From a virus, in the IMG/VR virus record IMGVR_UViG_3300045738_001577, positions 1 through 27,545 of that record: a DNA stretch of 27,545 nucleotides, one strand, 5' to 3'. Each line of letters opens with the position of its first letter. Position 1 is the stretch's first letter. The position numbers were made by a program, and so were the translations under genes. Under the pieces are notes generated by a model. That model searched no databases and was not told the DNA's origin. It worked only from the letters and a program-made list of their open reading frames with translations. Shown here piece after piece: positions 1 to 6,991 of this stretch.

Positions 1-1285
1 ACTCGCGCTCAGCCGTCTTCGCCGACGCTTCACGCAGCCGGTCCACCTGCGCCGCCTGGCGCTCATAGGCGCGCTGCACCTCGGATGAGGCCTGTCGGAA
101 TCGCGGCTGGTCATCGATCGCCTGAAGGGCACGCTGCGCCTGTTGAAGCTCTACCTGCGCGGCTTCACGCGCGGCACGGGCGGCGGCAGTGGTCGCAGAG
201 GTATCTGCCAGCCCGGCGCGAGCATCGGCACCAGCCGCGCGGAACGGCGCAGCCACGCGCGAACCGGCGCCGCCGAGCAGACGGGCGCCAATCGGGCCTG
301 CCAGCGCGGCAACCGCCAGCGCAGCGCTGTCGCCGATCGTATCAAGGTTGCGAGCGACGAACTCGAGCCCGCCGACCAGCGCCTTCGTCGCGCCGATGCT
401 CTTGTCGACGTTCCCGATGTAGCGAGTGAGCGCGTTGTCGACCTGCTGGATGCCCGCCGCGATCGTCGGAGAGGTGCGGGAGAAGATGGTGTCGACCTCG
501 GCACCCGCGTTCAGGATCGCCTTGAACACGCGGGAGGAGACGAGTTCGCCCTGCGCGCCCATGTCCTTCAGCGCGCCGACAGCGACGCCGAATTCCTTGG
601 CGATGGCCTGGATCAGGACCGGGCTGTTCTCGGCGATGGATTTCAGCTCGTCGCCGTTGAGGCGGCCAGAGCCGAGGGCCTGCGTCAGCTGCGTGGCGAT
701 GGACGCCGATTCCGCCGTGGTCGCGCCGCCGGCCTGCAACGCCTTCTGCGTGATCTCGACCGCCCGCAGGATCTCGGTCTGGCTCGCCCCCAGCGTGCTC
801 GCAGAGAGAGTCATGCGGGAGAAAATGTTCGCGGTCGCCTCGTAGGAGGTGCGGGTCCGCTGCGCCGTCTCGAAGATCTGCTGATCGATGGCCGCCCGCT
901 GCGCCTGGATCGGAACGACCGTGGCCAGCCGGTTCTGGATATTGGTGGCGGTGTCCGCGTAGTTCTTGAAGGCGTTCAGCGCCACGCCGCCGGCGAGACC
1001 GCCGACCGCGGTGCCGAGCAGGGTGAAGGCCTTGTTGAGGGCCAGCACGCTGGTCTCAGCCCGCAGCGCGGAGATCGCGACGGCGTTGAGCGCGGAGTTC
1101 GACCGGCTGAGGCCGACGCTCGCCTGCCCGACGCGATCCGTCGAGGTAGCGATGCCGTCCATAGCACGCTTCACGCGGGCACCGGTCTGCTCCGAGATGG
1201 AGCCCGAGTCCCGCATGCTCGCCTGGAAACGCTCCGCGCCCAGCAGGCGGAGCGTGACCTCGATGCTGGCGACTTCAGCGACCAT
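1..1285 (-). CDS. Tail tape measure protein (N-terminal part, runs off the left edge)
   Basis: The tape measure protein sets tail length and later helps DNA cross the cell envelope. Reading the minus strand from the ATG at 1285 gives an open frame of 428 codons to the window edge, so the C-terminus is missing. The start reads MVAEVASIEVTLRLLGAERF. It is followed by an Ala-rich helical stretch and by the segment with IAENSPVLIQAIAKEFGV at about residues 190-210, which I recognise as the conserved N-terminal domain of tape measure proteins (TIGR02675-like). Beyond about residue 330 the sequence becomes coiled-coil-like and rich in Gln, Ala, Arg and Glu. The start overlaps the end of the preceding chaperone frame by a few bases, the usual position directly after the G/GT chaperone pair. 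Long antisense frames here are shadows. Confidence 0.88.
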   Translation of the reverse strand, partial: MVAEVASIEVTLRLLGAERFQASMRDSGSISEQTGARVKRAMDGIATSTDRVGQASVGLSRSNSALNAVAISALRAETSVLALNKAFTLLGTAVGGLAGGVALNAFKNYADTATNIQNRLATVVPIQAQRAAIDQQIFETAQRTRTSYEATANIFSRMTLSASTLGASQTEILRAVEITQKALQAGGATTAESASIATQLTQALGSGRLNGDELKSIAENSPVLIQAIAKEFGVAVGALKDMGAQGELVSSRVFKAILNAGAEVDTIFSRTSPTIAAGIQQVDNALTRYIGNVDKSIGATKALVGGLEFVARNLDTIGDSAALAVAALAGPIGARLLGGAGSRVAAPFRAAGADARAGLADTSATTAAARAAREAAQVELQQAQRALQAIDDQPRFRQASSEVQRAYERQAAQVDRLREASAKTAERE

Positions 1286-1945
1286 CGGCGGCTTTGGCTT
1301 TCCGTTCGGCCGCCACCTCGCCGAAATAGGCGAAGAGCGCGGCAGAGGATGCTTTCGGCTTCCCGCGGGGCGTCACCGGCGGGAAGCACTTCTCGTAGGC
1401 GGGCACTTTGGCGAAGCCCGTCAGGCTCGCCGTGAGCCACGCCGTGCGCTGGACCGCCGTATCCCGCACCTCGGCGCGGGCGGCGGCAATGGCGTAGACC
1501 TCGGCCGGGGTGAGGCCGAGGATCTCGTCGGTCAGGAGGCCTGCGGCGTATCCGGTTCGAAGAACTCGCTCGCTAAGCCGGAGGGATTCGCCGGAGGAGG
1601 GTTTGCGGTCGCCTCCCGGCGGGCCTCCACAAGTTCCGCATAGGGCTTGCCGCTGATGCCCAGCGTGATCGCGTCGATGATCGGCATGGCCGCGTCATCG
1701 ATCGAGAATGGCAGGTCATCGTAGTCGACGCCGGCAAATGGCTTGCGGCCGTCCTCACGTTTCAGCCCGGCCTTCAGGCACGCGACCATGACCTTGTGCG
1801 AGGTGCGCTGGAGCCCGGCGAACACCGCGCTCTGCCAATCCTCGCCGTAGGCGTCCTCGAGCTTGATGAGGTCCGCCGTCCGGAAGCGGAGGTAGGCGTC
1901 GTCCCCCGCAAGAGGGAACGGCACCTTGTTCTGGGGATCGGCCAT
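1275..1945 (-). CDS. Tail assembly chaperone, long form by -1 frameshift (lambda gpGT-like)
   Basis: The short chaperone frame can be joined to a second frame ending at 1275. That frame has no ATG, GTG or TTG between the slippery site and 1469, and it is open from the heptamer A-AAC-CCT (1604-1598) to its stop. It encodes LLTDEILGLTPAEVYAIAAA, then VRDTAVQRTAWLTASLTGFA and a basic tail ending AAERKAKAADGR. A -1 slip gives a protein of about 223 aa. Lambda-like phages make gpG and gpGT in exactly this arrangement just before the tape measure gene, and the extension recruits tail tube subunits. If no slip occurs, the alternative is a free 64-aa protein from the GTG at 1469. Frame, position and lack of an independent start are seen; frameshifting itself is inferred. 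Confidence 0.68.
1532..1945 (-). CDS. Tail assembly chaperone, short form (lambda gpG-like)
   Basis: 137-aa acidic protein starting MADPQNKVPFPLAGDDAYLR and ending DTPQAS. Its place between the tail tube gene and the tape measure gene is the invariant place of the G/GT tail assembly chaperones, which coat the tape measure protein during tail assembly. The N-terminus resembles the GTA/phage 'tail assembly chaperone' group (FRTADLIKLEDAYGEDW reads like the usual 'LRLTTRALIALEEELG' segment); this is family recognition by eye. The start is the ATG 11 bases after the tail tube stop; no strong Shine-Dalgarno is visible. The last part of the gene contains a heptamer fitting the -1 slippery pattern, and a second open frame continues past the stop (see the frameshifted form). 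Confidence 0.75.
   Translation of the reverse strand: MADPQNKVPFPLAGDDAYLRFRTADLIKLEDAYGEDWQSAVFAGLQRTSHKVMVACLKAGLKREDGRKPFAGVDYDDLPFSIDDAAMPIIDAITLGISGKPYAELVEARREATANPPPANPSGLASEFFEPDTPQAS
1598..1604 (-). promoter_or_regulatory. Candidate -1 ribosomal frameshift heptamer
   Basis: On the minus strand the bases read AAACCCT, in zero frame A AAC CCT, matching X XXY YYZ. A -1 slip moves the decoding to AAA CCC and enters the open T frame. It sits 22 codons before the stop of the short chaperone. I found no other heptamer in the overlap that fits in the right frame. C-type slippery sites are less common than A-type ones, so the exact slip point is tentative. Confidence 0.55.
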
Positions 1946-1956
1946 CGGTCAGCCGA

Positions 1957-2415
1957 TCAGGCGTCGTATTCGGGGTTGGTGTTCGCCTCGAAAACCGGGT
2001 CCGAGGAGATGCGGCCGTTGACAGTGCGCATCTTGGCGCCGTCGGTCGTGCCGGTCGCGATGTCGTGGCCGAGCAGGGCGAGATTGTATCGGATCTGCTG
2101 ACTCATATCCGGCGGCTTCACGGTCACCTCGACGGTCCCGCGCTTGTCGTAGACCGTCTTCAGCAGCATCTGGCCGGGATCGGTCGGCTGCCAGAACATC
2201 GCAATCTCCTGGGTCTGGCCGTCCTTCAGACCCGGGATGTAGCGGACCGCTCGCGCGCTCAGCGGCGTGGCGTTAATCTCGGCCGAGCGCTGCGAGATGG
2301 CTCCGATGGTCTGCACCTCGGTGATCTCGATCGCGGTTCCGGGCGTAGTGCCGGGCGTCACGTCCCTCACGGTGACGATCGTGCCGGCCGCGATGGAGAC
2401 AGGTTCGACTGCCAT
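1957..2415 (-). CDS. Major tail tube protein
   Basis: 152-aa protein, MAVEPVSIAAGTIVTVRDVT at the start. The composition is beta-rich: Thr/Val strands, GTAIEITEVQTIGAISQRSA, then a SARAVRYIPGLKDGQTQEIA segment and a C-terminal stretch of beta strands. This matches the phage tail tube (TTP/gpV-like) families in which 'LPGLKDGGEVEF' is typical. It would form the stacked rings of the non-contractile tail tube. Position supports this: it follows the gp10-like and tail terminator genes and precedes the chaperones. A good ribosome binding site, GGAGAGAAACA, lies directly before the ATG. A gap of about 90 bp separates it from the gene before. Confidence 0.85.
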   Translation of the reverse strand: MAVEPVSIAAGTIVTVRDVTPGTTPGTAIEITEVQTIGAISQRSAEINATPLSARAVRYIPGLKDGQTQEIAMFWQPTDPGQMLLKTVYDKRGTVEVTVKPPDMSQQIRYNLALLGHDIATGTTDGAKMRTVNGRISSDPVFEANTNPEYDA

Positions 2416-2508
2416 TGTTTCTCTCCTGCTGATGAATGCGCGGTAGGGTCCGACTTCGCCGCGGCGCCGCGCACGCAGGCTTCGGGCGACGGAGGGTGCT
2501 CGGCGGCC

Positions 2509-2922
2509 TCAGCCGCGGAAGATCGCCTGCACGAGGCTCTGGCCGGCCCGCATGACGATCTGAGCCTTCGTCATGTCGTAGGCGGGTCGCATGAAGGGCT
2601 TAGCACGGGCGCCGGGGTGCATCGTTCCGCCGAAGCGGTTCGGCTGCCAGTGCGGAGCGGTTCCGAATTCCACCAGCACCGCGACGCTGGCGTGCTTCTT
2701 CCCGCGGATCGGGCCGGCCGAGGACGTGACCGCGTCCTTCGACGCGATGCCGAGCGCCTGCGAGAGCTTGTAGGTCTTGTTGGAACCGTTGGCGGCGAGC
2801 TGTGCGCGGGCGGCGCCGACGAGCGGTGTCAGCCCATCTCGCCGGGCCTGACGCTGCTGCTGCGCGGTCGGCCGCGATGCCATCCGGCGCAGCATGGTCG
2901 CCACGGTGTCGAAGTCGCCCAT
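2509..2922 (-). CDS. HK97 gp10-like tail component
   Basis: 137-aa basic protein. Recognisable elements are the N-terminal helix GDFDTVATMLRRMASRPTAQ, ARAQLAANGSNKTYKLSQAL, the central VAVLVEFGTAPHWQPNRFGG and the C-terminal AKPFMRPAYDMTKAQIVMRA. The 'VEFGT..H......HPG....PFMRPA' pattern is characteristic of HK97 gp10 family proteins, which act at the head-tail neck. I chose the ATG at 2922 because it overlaps the stop of the upstream gene by one base (TGATG); a longer frame begins at 2949 but would overlap the neighbour by 28 bases. Confidence 0.85.
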   Translation of the reverse strand: MGDFDTVATMLRRMASRPTAQQQRQARRDGLTPLVGAARAQLAANGSNKTYKLSQALGIASKDAVTSSAGPIRGKKHASVAVLVEFGTAPHWQPNRFGGTMHPGARAKPFMRPAYDMTKAQIVMRAGQSLVQAIFRG

Positions 2923-3317
2923 CAGGCGGTCACCGGCTCTGTCGTCCAAACGTAGAAGTCGATGATCCGGCGGAAAACCGAAGCGTCGTCCGCGTGATCG
3001 GAATAATCGGAGCCAGTCGTCTGGATCGCCACGCGGAGATCGCCGACGGTGCCGCGGAAGTCCTTCAGCGCTCGGATGACAGCCGCGCCGAGGTTCTCAG
3101 CCGCCGTGAAGCTCTTGGCCCGGCATTCGACCTGCACCCGCGACGCGGTCATGCCAGTGGAGCGTGCGAGCCCGTAGGTCGGCCCACCGCTCACCCGGTC
3201 AACGACGATGTCTGGCAGCGTGGTGCCGCCGACGCCCGGGTTGATGCGCTGGGCGACGATGGCCTTGACCGCCGCATTCGCGAGCAGCGTCTTCGTGGTC
3301 ACGTTGACGGCGCTCAT
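2922..3317 (-). CDS. Tail terminator / tail completion protein (DUF3168-like)
   Basis: 131-aa protein. The opening VNVTTKTLLANAAVKAIVAQ followed by RINPGVGGTTLPDIVVDRVS and the middle VQVECRAKSFTAAENLGAAV is the DUF3168 pattern: an alpha-helical start, then 'R(I/V)YP....QG...PYIVY', then 'VQV(D/E)C.A.....A..L...V..AL'. Members of this family (SPP1 gp17 and lambda gpU-type) cap the tail tube and join it to the head. The C-terminal part ends FRRIIDFYVWTTEP, the usual final strand. Start and stop are both coupled to neighbours (ATGA upstream, TGATG downstream). Confidence 0.82.
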   Translation of the reverse strand: MSAVNVTTKTLLANAAVKAIVAQRINPGVGGTTLPDIVVDRVSGGPTYGLARSTGMTASRVQVECRAKSFTAAENLGAAVIRALKDFRGTVGDLRVAIQTTGSDYSDHADDASVFRRIIDFYVWTTEPVTA

Positions 3318-3790
3318 CGGTTCACCGCGTAGACGGCCACGGGGATCGAATAGGAGCCGAGAACGGCGAGCGCCGAAGCCTGAAGCACGACGCGCAGGGT
3401 GTTGGACGCGGTCGGGAAGGCATGATGCACGGCGTAGCCGGCACCGAGAGAGGCGGGTGCGGTCGGCAGGATGATGAGGTGGTCACCCGTGTCCACGGTG
3501 ACGTTGTCGTTAGCGCTCATCGTGCCGAGCAGCCGGATATCCTCATCGCAAGGATTCACGATGCGATAGGTCGTGGCATTCGGCGGTCGGCTGATCGGGA
3601 AGGTCTTCGGGGTCGTTCCGAGCGCCTTCAGCCGGATCGGCGCCGAGTGCGCCCGGCGGAACGGCAAGGTCATCGCCGGCAGCGGGTTGCTCATCGAGTA
3701 ACCGCCGCCGGCTGGACCCTGGTAGGGGATCGTCTGCGCGGCCAGGAGCGGTATCGCGAACAACGCGACGAGGGCATGCCACAGCTTCAT
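3314..3790 (-). CDS. Exported hypothetical protein in the head-tail block
   Basis: 158 aa from the ATG at 3790, which overlaps the preceding stop as ATGA. The N-terminus MKLWHALVALFAIPLLAA, followed by QT, has a positive residue, a hydrophobic core and small residues before the break: a classical Sec signal peptide, with likely cleavage after residue 18. The rest is beta-rich with few charges (for example YRIVNPCDEDIRLLGTMSAN), resembling a small beta-sandwich. A signal peptide is unexpected in a virion neck module. It could be a moron, a decoration protein whose N-terminus is not used for export, or an envelope-acting protein. I do not recognise a family. A longer frame from 3814 adds only Gly/Trp residues and lacks support. 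Confidence 0.7.
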   Translation of the reverse strand: MKLWHALVALFAIPLLAAQTIPYQGPAGGGYSMSNPLPAMTLPFRRAHSAPIRLKALGTTPKTFPISRPPNATTYRIVNPCDEDIRLLGTMSANDNVTVDTGDHLIILPTAPASLGAGYAVHHAFPTASNTLRVVLQASALAVLGSYSIPVAVYAVNR

Positions 3791-4158
3791 CGCGCCCCCT
3801 CCCCAGCCACGCATTGGAGCTTCGTGCGCCCGCGCCGATCGCTGTCTGGCAGCACGGTCTTGATGTCCCAGATGGTCGCTGCGGCAGCGTCATCCGGAGC
3901 GGATGGGTCGGGCGCGTAGAGGCGCATGCCGGCCGTCACGCCGCGCAGATCGAGGTAATCGCCCGTCATGTTGACGACGGTCTGCGAGTAACGCGCTCCG
4001 CCCTCAAAATACTCGCCGCCGGTCCGCGGGTCGAAGGAGAGCCACACCTCGCGGAACTTGCCCCAGGCCTGGATTTCCTCGTTCGAATCCGGGTCGCGCG
4101 TGATGGTGGCTTTCTCGATGCGCACCTTCGTCGACATGCTGCCGGCAGCGAGAGGCAT
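3787..4158 (-). CDS. Head closure / head-tail adaptor protein
   Basis: 123-aa protein. The pattern RIEKATITRDPDSNEEIQAW, then WLSFDPRTGGEYFEGGARYS, with a C-terminal IWDIKTVLPDSDRRGRTKLQC, is that of the phage head-tail joining family (SPP1 gp16/HK97 gp7-like, PF05521-type), where 'W..v.p..g.E.......' and a final 'Y.I......D...' recur. These proteins plug the portal-connector after DNA packaging. The ATG at 4158 shares one base with the previous stop (TGATG). An internal ATG at 4137 (MSTKV) is a possible alternative start. Confidence 0.8.
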   Translation of the reverse strand: MPLAAGSMSTKVRIEKATITRDPDSNEEIQAWGKFREVWLSFDPRTGGEYFEGGARYSQTVVNMTGDYLDLRGVTAGMRLYAPDPSAPDDAAAATIWDIKTVLPDSDRRGRTKLQCVAGEGAR

Positions 4159-4784
4159 CAGGAATGGTCCGGACTGATCCGATAGCGGCCGGCGAGCGCG
4201 AGGAGCCCGAACTCGACCTTCTTCGACACGTTCGACACGCGGGTGTCGCTCAGCGTCGCCTCGCGGTTCTGGTAGAAGTGGCCGGCCAGCAGCAGCAGGG
4301 CTTGCACCAGCGGCCGCGGCACGAGCCCCGGCTCTTTCCAGCCAGCCTTGAAAGCGATCCGGTACTGGCGCGGGTCGATGACGCCGATCTGCGGCTCGAA
4401 GCCCGTCGCGCGCAGCCGCGCCACGGTGCAGAAGCCATCCGACGACACAGGCAGCACGTCAGCGATGCCGTAGGCGGTGTAATCGCCCATCGCCAGCCGG
4501 CGGCCGACCGAGACGCTTGCCTCGTCGGCCACGGGCCGGAGGGGCACCTCGGTGGTGTCGCCGATCGCCTGCGGGAACGCCTCGAAGGACTCCTCCAGGA
4601 GGCAGTAGCCGTTGAGCCAGCCGTCCGGACCGTGGAGGTGATCGAAGGCGGCTTCGATGTGGTCGCCGATCAGCTCGTCTTCCTCGCTGTGGGCGACGCG
4701 CTCCTGCGCCTTCACCTTGGCAATCGGCAGCACCGCGAGCTTCTGCTCACGGGTCAGCGGATCGGAGATTCGGCGCAGGTCCAT
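4158..4784 (-). CDS. Head-tail connector protein (gp6-like)
   Basis: 208-aa protein. It opens with MDLRRISDPLTREQKLAVLP, contains the helix EDELIGDHIEAAFDHLHGPD and GWLNGYCLLEESFEAFPQAI, and later RYRIAFKAGWKEPGLVPRPL followed by VQALLLLAGHFYQNREA. The final 'VP..l.qA.lllvgh.YenRea' is the hallmark of phage gp6-like head-tail connectors (phiE125 gp8 type). Such proteins form the ring under the portal. It is followed immediately by the head closure gene, as in HK97-type genomes. Confidence 0.88.
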   Translation of the reverse strand: MDLRRISDPLTREQKLAVLPIAKVKAQERVAHSEEDELIGDHIEAAFDHLHGPDGWLNGYCLLEESFEAFPQAIGDTTEVPLRPVADEASVSVGRRLAMGDYTAYGIADVLPVSSDGFCTVARLRATGFEPQIGVIDPRQYRIAFKAGWKEPGLVPRPLVQALLLLAGHFYQNREATLSDTRVSNVSKKVEFGLLALAGRYRISPDHS

Positions 4785-4793
4785 GCGGGCCGC

Positions 4794-4955
4794 TCACTTC
4801 GTCTCGTAGCCGCGCCGGATGCTCGCCGGGCGAGCCATCTTGTCGGCCGGCGGGCGGGTGACGGTCTTGGGCTTGCGCCGCCGGTGATCGAACGACGCGA
4901 TGTCGTCCTGCTCGGCGGCGCGCTCCCGCACGTCCTTCTCGCGGTCGTCTGCCAT
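4794..4955 (-). CDS. Small hypothetical protein, 53 aa
   Basis: Short frame starting ATG at 4955 and ending TGA at 4794. The product is highly charged: MADDREKDVRERAAEQDDIA at the start, then a basic HRRRKPKTVTRP stretch, ending RRGYETK. The ATG overlaps the preceding stop by one base (TGATG), the junction style used throughout this block, and a 9-bp gap separates it from the connector gene; together these make it a convincing gene. Its function is unknown. Its place between the capsid and connector genes suggests a minor virion or assembly role. Confidence 0.65.
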   Translation of the reverse strand: MADDREKDVRERAAEQDDIASFDHRRRKPKTVTRPPADKMARPASIRRGYETK

Positions 4956-5410
4956 CAGGACGAGGTGCGCAGCGAGTTGGAGGTGATCGCGTTCGGGCCA
5001 CCGGTCTCGACCTGGGCACGACGATCGAGTTCACCCTGGATCTCGGTCTCGGCCTGCTCCTTCGTGAAGGAGCGGTCCTTGTCGCCGACGATGTCCTTTG
5101 CGAGCGCGATGTTCTTGAGGTGGTGCTGCGAGCGCCACTCGTCGGGAATGGTGATGCCGGCCTTGCGCTTGTCGGCGTCGGTCAAGGCGACGCTGCCCGC
5201 ATCCGGGTTCTCGGGCTTGCCGCTGACCTTGCCCTTGGCGGGCTCTGCGAGGCCATCGTTGTACCAGCGCAGCGCGGTGCGGGGCTCGACGCCCTGAATC
5301 GCCCCGACGCGGTCGGTGATGGTGGGAACGAGGAACTTCATCGGCACGAGGCCGGTGTCCTTGTTCTTGAGCTTGTCGAAATCCTCGACGGTGGCCACGG
5401 CCTTCGCCAT
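4955..5410 (-). CDS. Hypothetical phage protein downstream of capsid gene
   Basis: 151-aa protein starting MAKAVATVEDFDKLKNKDTG. It has no membrane segment or obvious catalytic motif. The central part (RTALRWYNDGLAEPAKGKVS) and the C-terminal half (DEWRSQHHLKNIALAKDIVG) look like mixed alpha/beta and helical structure. An upstream AGAGGA is suitably placed as a ribosome binding site. The slot after the major capsid gene often carries head decoration or minor head proteins, but no such function can be read from this sequence. It ends in a TGATG overlap with the 53-aa gene. Confidence 0.75.
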   Translation of the reverse strand: MAKAVATVEDFDKLKNKDTGLVPMKFLVPTITDRVGAIQGVEPRTALRWYNDGLAEPAKGKVSGKPENPDAGSVALTDADKRKAGITIPDEWRSQHHLKNIALAKDIVGDKDRSFTKEQAETEIQGELDRRAQVETGGPNAITSNSLRTSS

Positions 5411-5500
5411 CTCGGTGTCCTCTCAGATCTGGGGATCGGCGAAGTCGTCGCCGCGGCGAGCCGCCCGCGAGCCGGAGCCGGCGGGCGGCGAGGCTGGCGA

Positions 5501-6916
5501 TCAGCCGGCGACGGTGGAGGGCGAGCCCGCGCGCACGTGGGTGAGCAGCGCGGCCGCCTTCGGCTGGTCGAGCGTCACGTCGTGCTGCATCTCGCACAGG
5601 ATCGCGCTCATGTTCTGCTGCCAGAGCAGGATGAGCTGACCGCCGTCGTCGATGGTCGCCTCGGTGGAGGTCTTCATCGTCATGCCCTCCTCCTCGGCGA
5701 AGAGGACGTGAGCGAAGTCGACGAGGCCGACGTTGCCCTCGTCGGTGTTGACGCCACCGTTCTCAGCGAACTGGTTGGTGACGAGGATCGGCACACCCTT
5801 CCAGGTGTTGTTGGCCTCGACCGTCGGGTAGATCGGGTTGCCGTTCCCGTCGCGCAGGTCCGCGAGGTACTGCTTGAAGCGGTAGCCCATGGTCCAGCGC
5901 CAGGTGGGCGCCTCGAGGATGTTGGCGCCGGTGAGCGCCAGCTTCATGCGGGAGGCGGCGCGGTCGAGTTCGGCGACCGTCGGGGCGCGGTTGTTGGCGA
6001 ACAGCGTGGTGCCGGACCCGTCGAGGATGGTGATGCCATCCTGGTTGAAAATGCCGGTCGGCGTGGCTCCGGCGCCCGTGCCGAAGTACATCGCCGAGTC
6101 CATCTTCAGGCCCATTACCCGGCGCAGGTCACCGCGGACGTAGTCCTCGAGCCGGCCGATGGTCCACTTCGCCGCTTCGTTCGTCATGTAGACGATGCCG
6201 GCGAGCTTGTGGCTCCGCATGTCGATGTCGTCGAAGGTCGGCGCGCCGACGGGCTTCTTCGCCCCCTCGCCGACGTAGGCCGCGGTCGCCGAGCCGACCC
6301 CGCGGGCCTGCCGATAGGTGCCGCCGATCAGCTGCACGCGACGCGGATTGCCCTGGAGGAACGTCGCTGCCGGGTAGAGGATCGGGATGATCTCCTCCGC
6401 CACCGGCTGCGGGAGGAGCACGCTGCTCGACACGGTCGACGCCAGCCCGGCCTTGTGCCGCTGCTCGCGCGCCTTGCCGTCCAGCTCCTTCACGAGTTCG
6501 CCGTAGCCCTCGTTGTTGAGCAGATCGACCGGGCTGATGCGCTCGCTTGAACCGCTCTCCTGAGCCTGCTTGTTGAGGATAGCGGCCTTCGCCTGCGCGG
6601 CGACCGGGAAGAGCGGCTTCTGCTCCTCCTTCACGGACTTCTTCGGTGCCGCGTAAGTGCGGTGGACAGCATTGCCCCCGCCACCCTCGCTGCCACCACC
6701 CGCCGGGGCATCGGCGGCCTTGGAGGAAAGGGCGTCGATGCGCTCCTCCTCCTCGGCATCCTTGATGAGGTCCAGCGTGTCCTGGCACGCCTTCACGCCG
6801 GCCTTGTAGGCGGCGCGATCGTCGGCCGTGGCGCCATCGGCCGTGGCCTTGCCGCGGAGGTCCGACAGCTTGGTGCGGTCAGCCTTCAGCTTCTCGCGCA
6901 GTTGCGCAAGGGTCAT
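5501..6916 (-). CDS. Major capsid protein, HK97 fold
   Basis: 471 aa. Residues 1 to about 110 are helical and charged (LAQLREKLKADRTKLSDLRG), the scaffold-like delta domain normally removed by the prohead protease, followed by a Gly-rich linker near residues 72-82. From about residue 160 the HK97 core is recognisable: SSVLLPQPVAEEIIPILYPA, GGTYRQARGVGSATAAYVGE, KLAGIVYMTNEAAKWTIGRL and GTGAGATPTGIFNQDGITIL. This is the Phage_capsid (PF05065) pattern. A GGAGAAATACC site precedes the ATG. The protease gene lies immediately upstream, as expected for a self-maturing capsid. Confidence 0.95.
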   Translation of the reverse strand: MTLAQLREKLKADRTKLSDLRGKATADGATADDRAAYKAGVKACQDTLDLIKDAEEEERIDALSSKAADAPAGGGSEGGGGNAVHRTYAAPKKSVKEEQKPLFPVAAQAKAAILNKQAQESGSSERISPVDLLNNEGYGELVKELDGKAREQRHKAGLASTVSSSVLLPQPVAEEIIPILYPAATFLQGNPRRVQLIGGTYRQARGVGSATAAYVGEGAKKPVGAPTFDDIDMRSHKLAGIVYMTNEAAKWTIGRLEDYVRGDLRRVMGLKMDSAMYFGTGAGATPTGIFNQDGITILDGSGTTLFANNRAPTVAELDRAASRMKLALTGANILEAPTWRWTMGYRFKQYLADLRDGNGNPIYPTVEANNTWKGVPILVTNQFAENGGVNTDEGNVGLVDFAHVLFAEEEGMTMKTSTEATIDDGGQLILLWQQNMSAILCEMQHDVTLDQPKAAALLTHVRAGSPSTVAG

Positions 6917-6991
6917 GGTATTTCTCCGTGCAGAAGGGTGGCCGCACCCGCGGGCCTGTCGCCACCTGGGGGAACCGCCTACGCGGGCGGG

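Noticed and set aside
143-1435. Long rightward open frame over the tape measure gene
   Set aside because: Antisense shadow of the GC-rich tape measure and chaperone genes; composition is Arg/Gly-rich with no domain and no ribosome binding site. The same holds for other long rightward frames such as 5120-6550 and 8646-9746.
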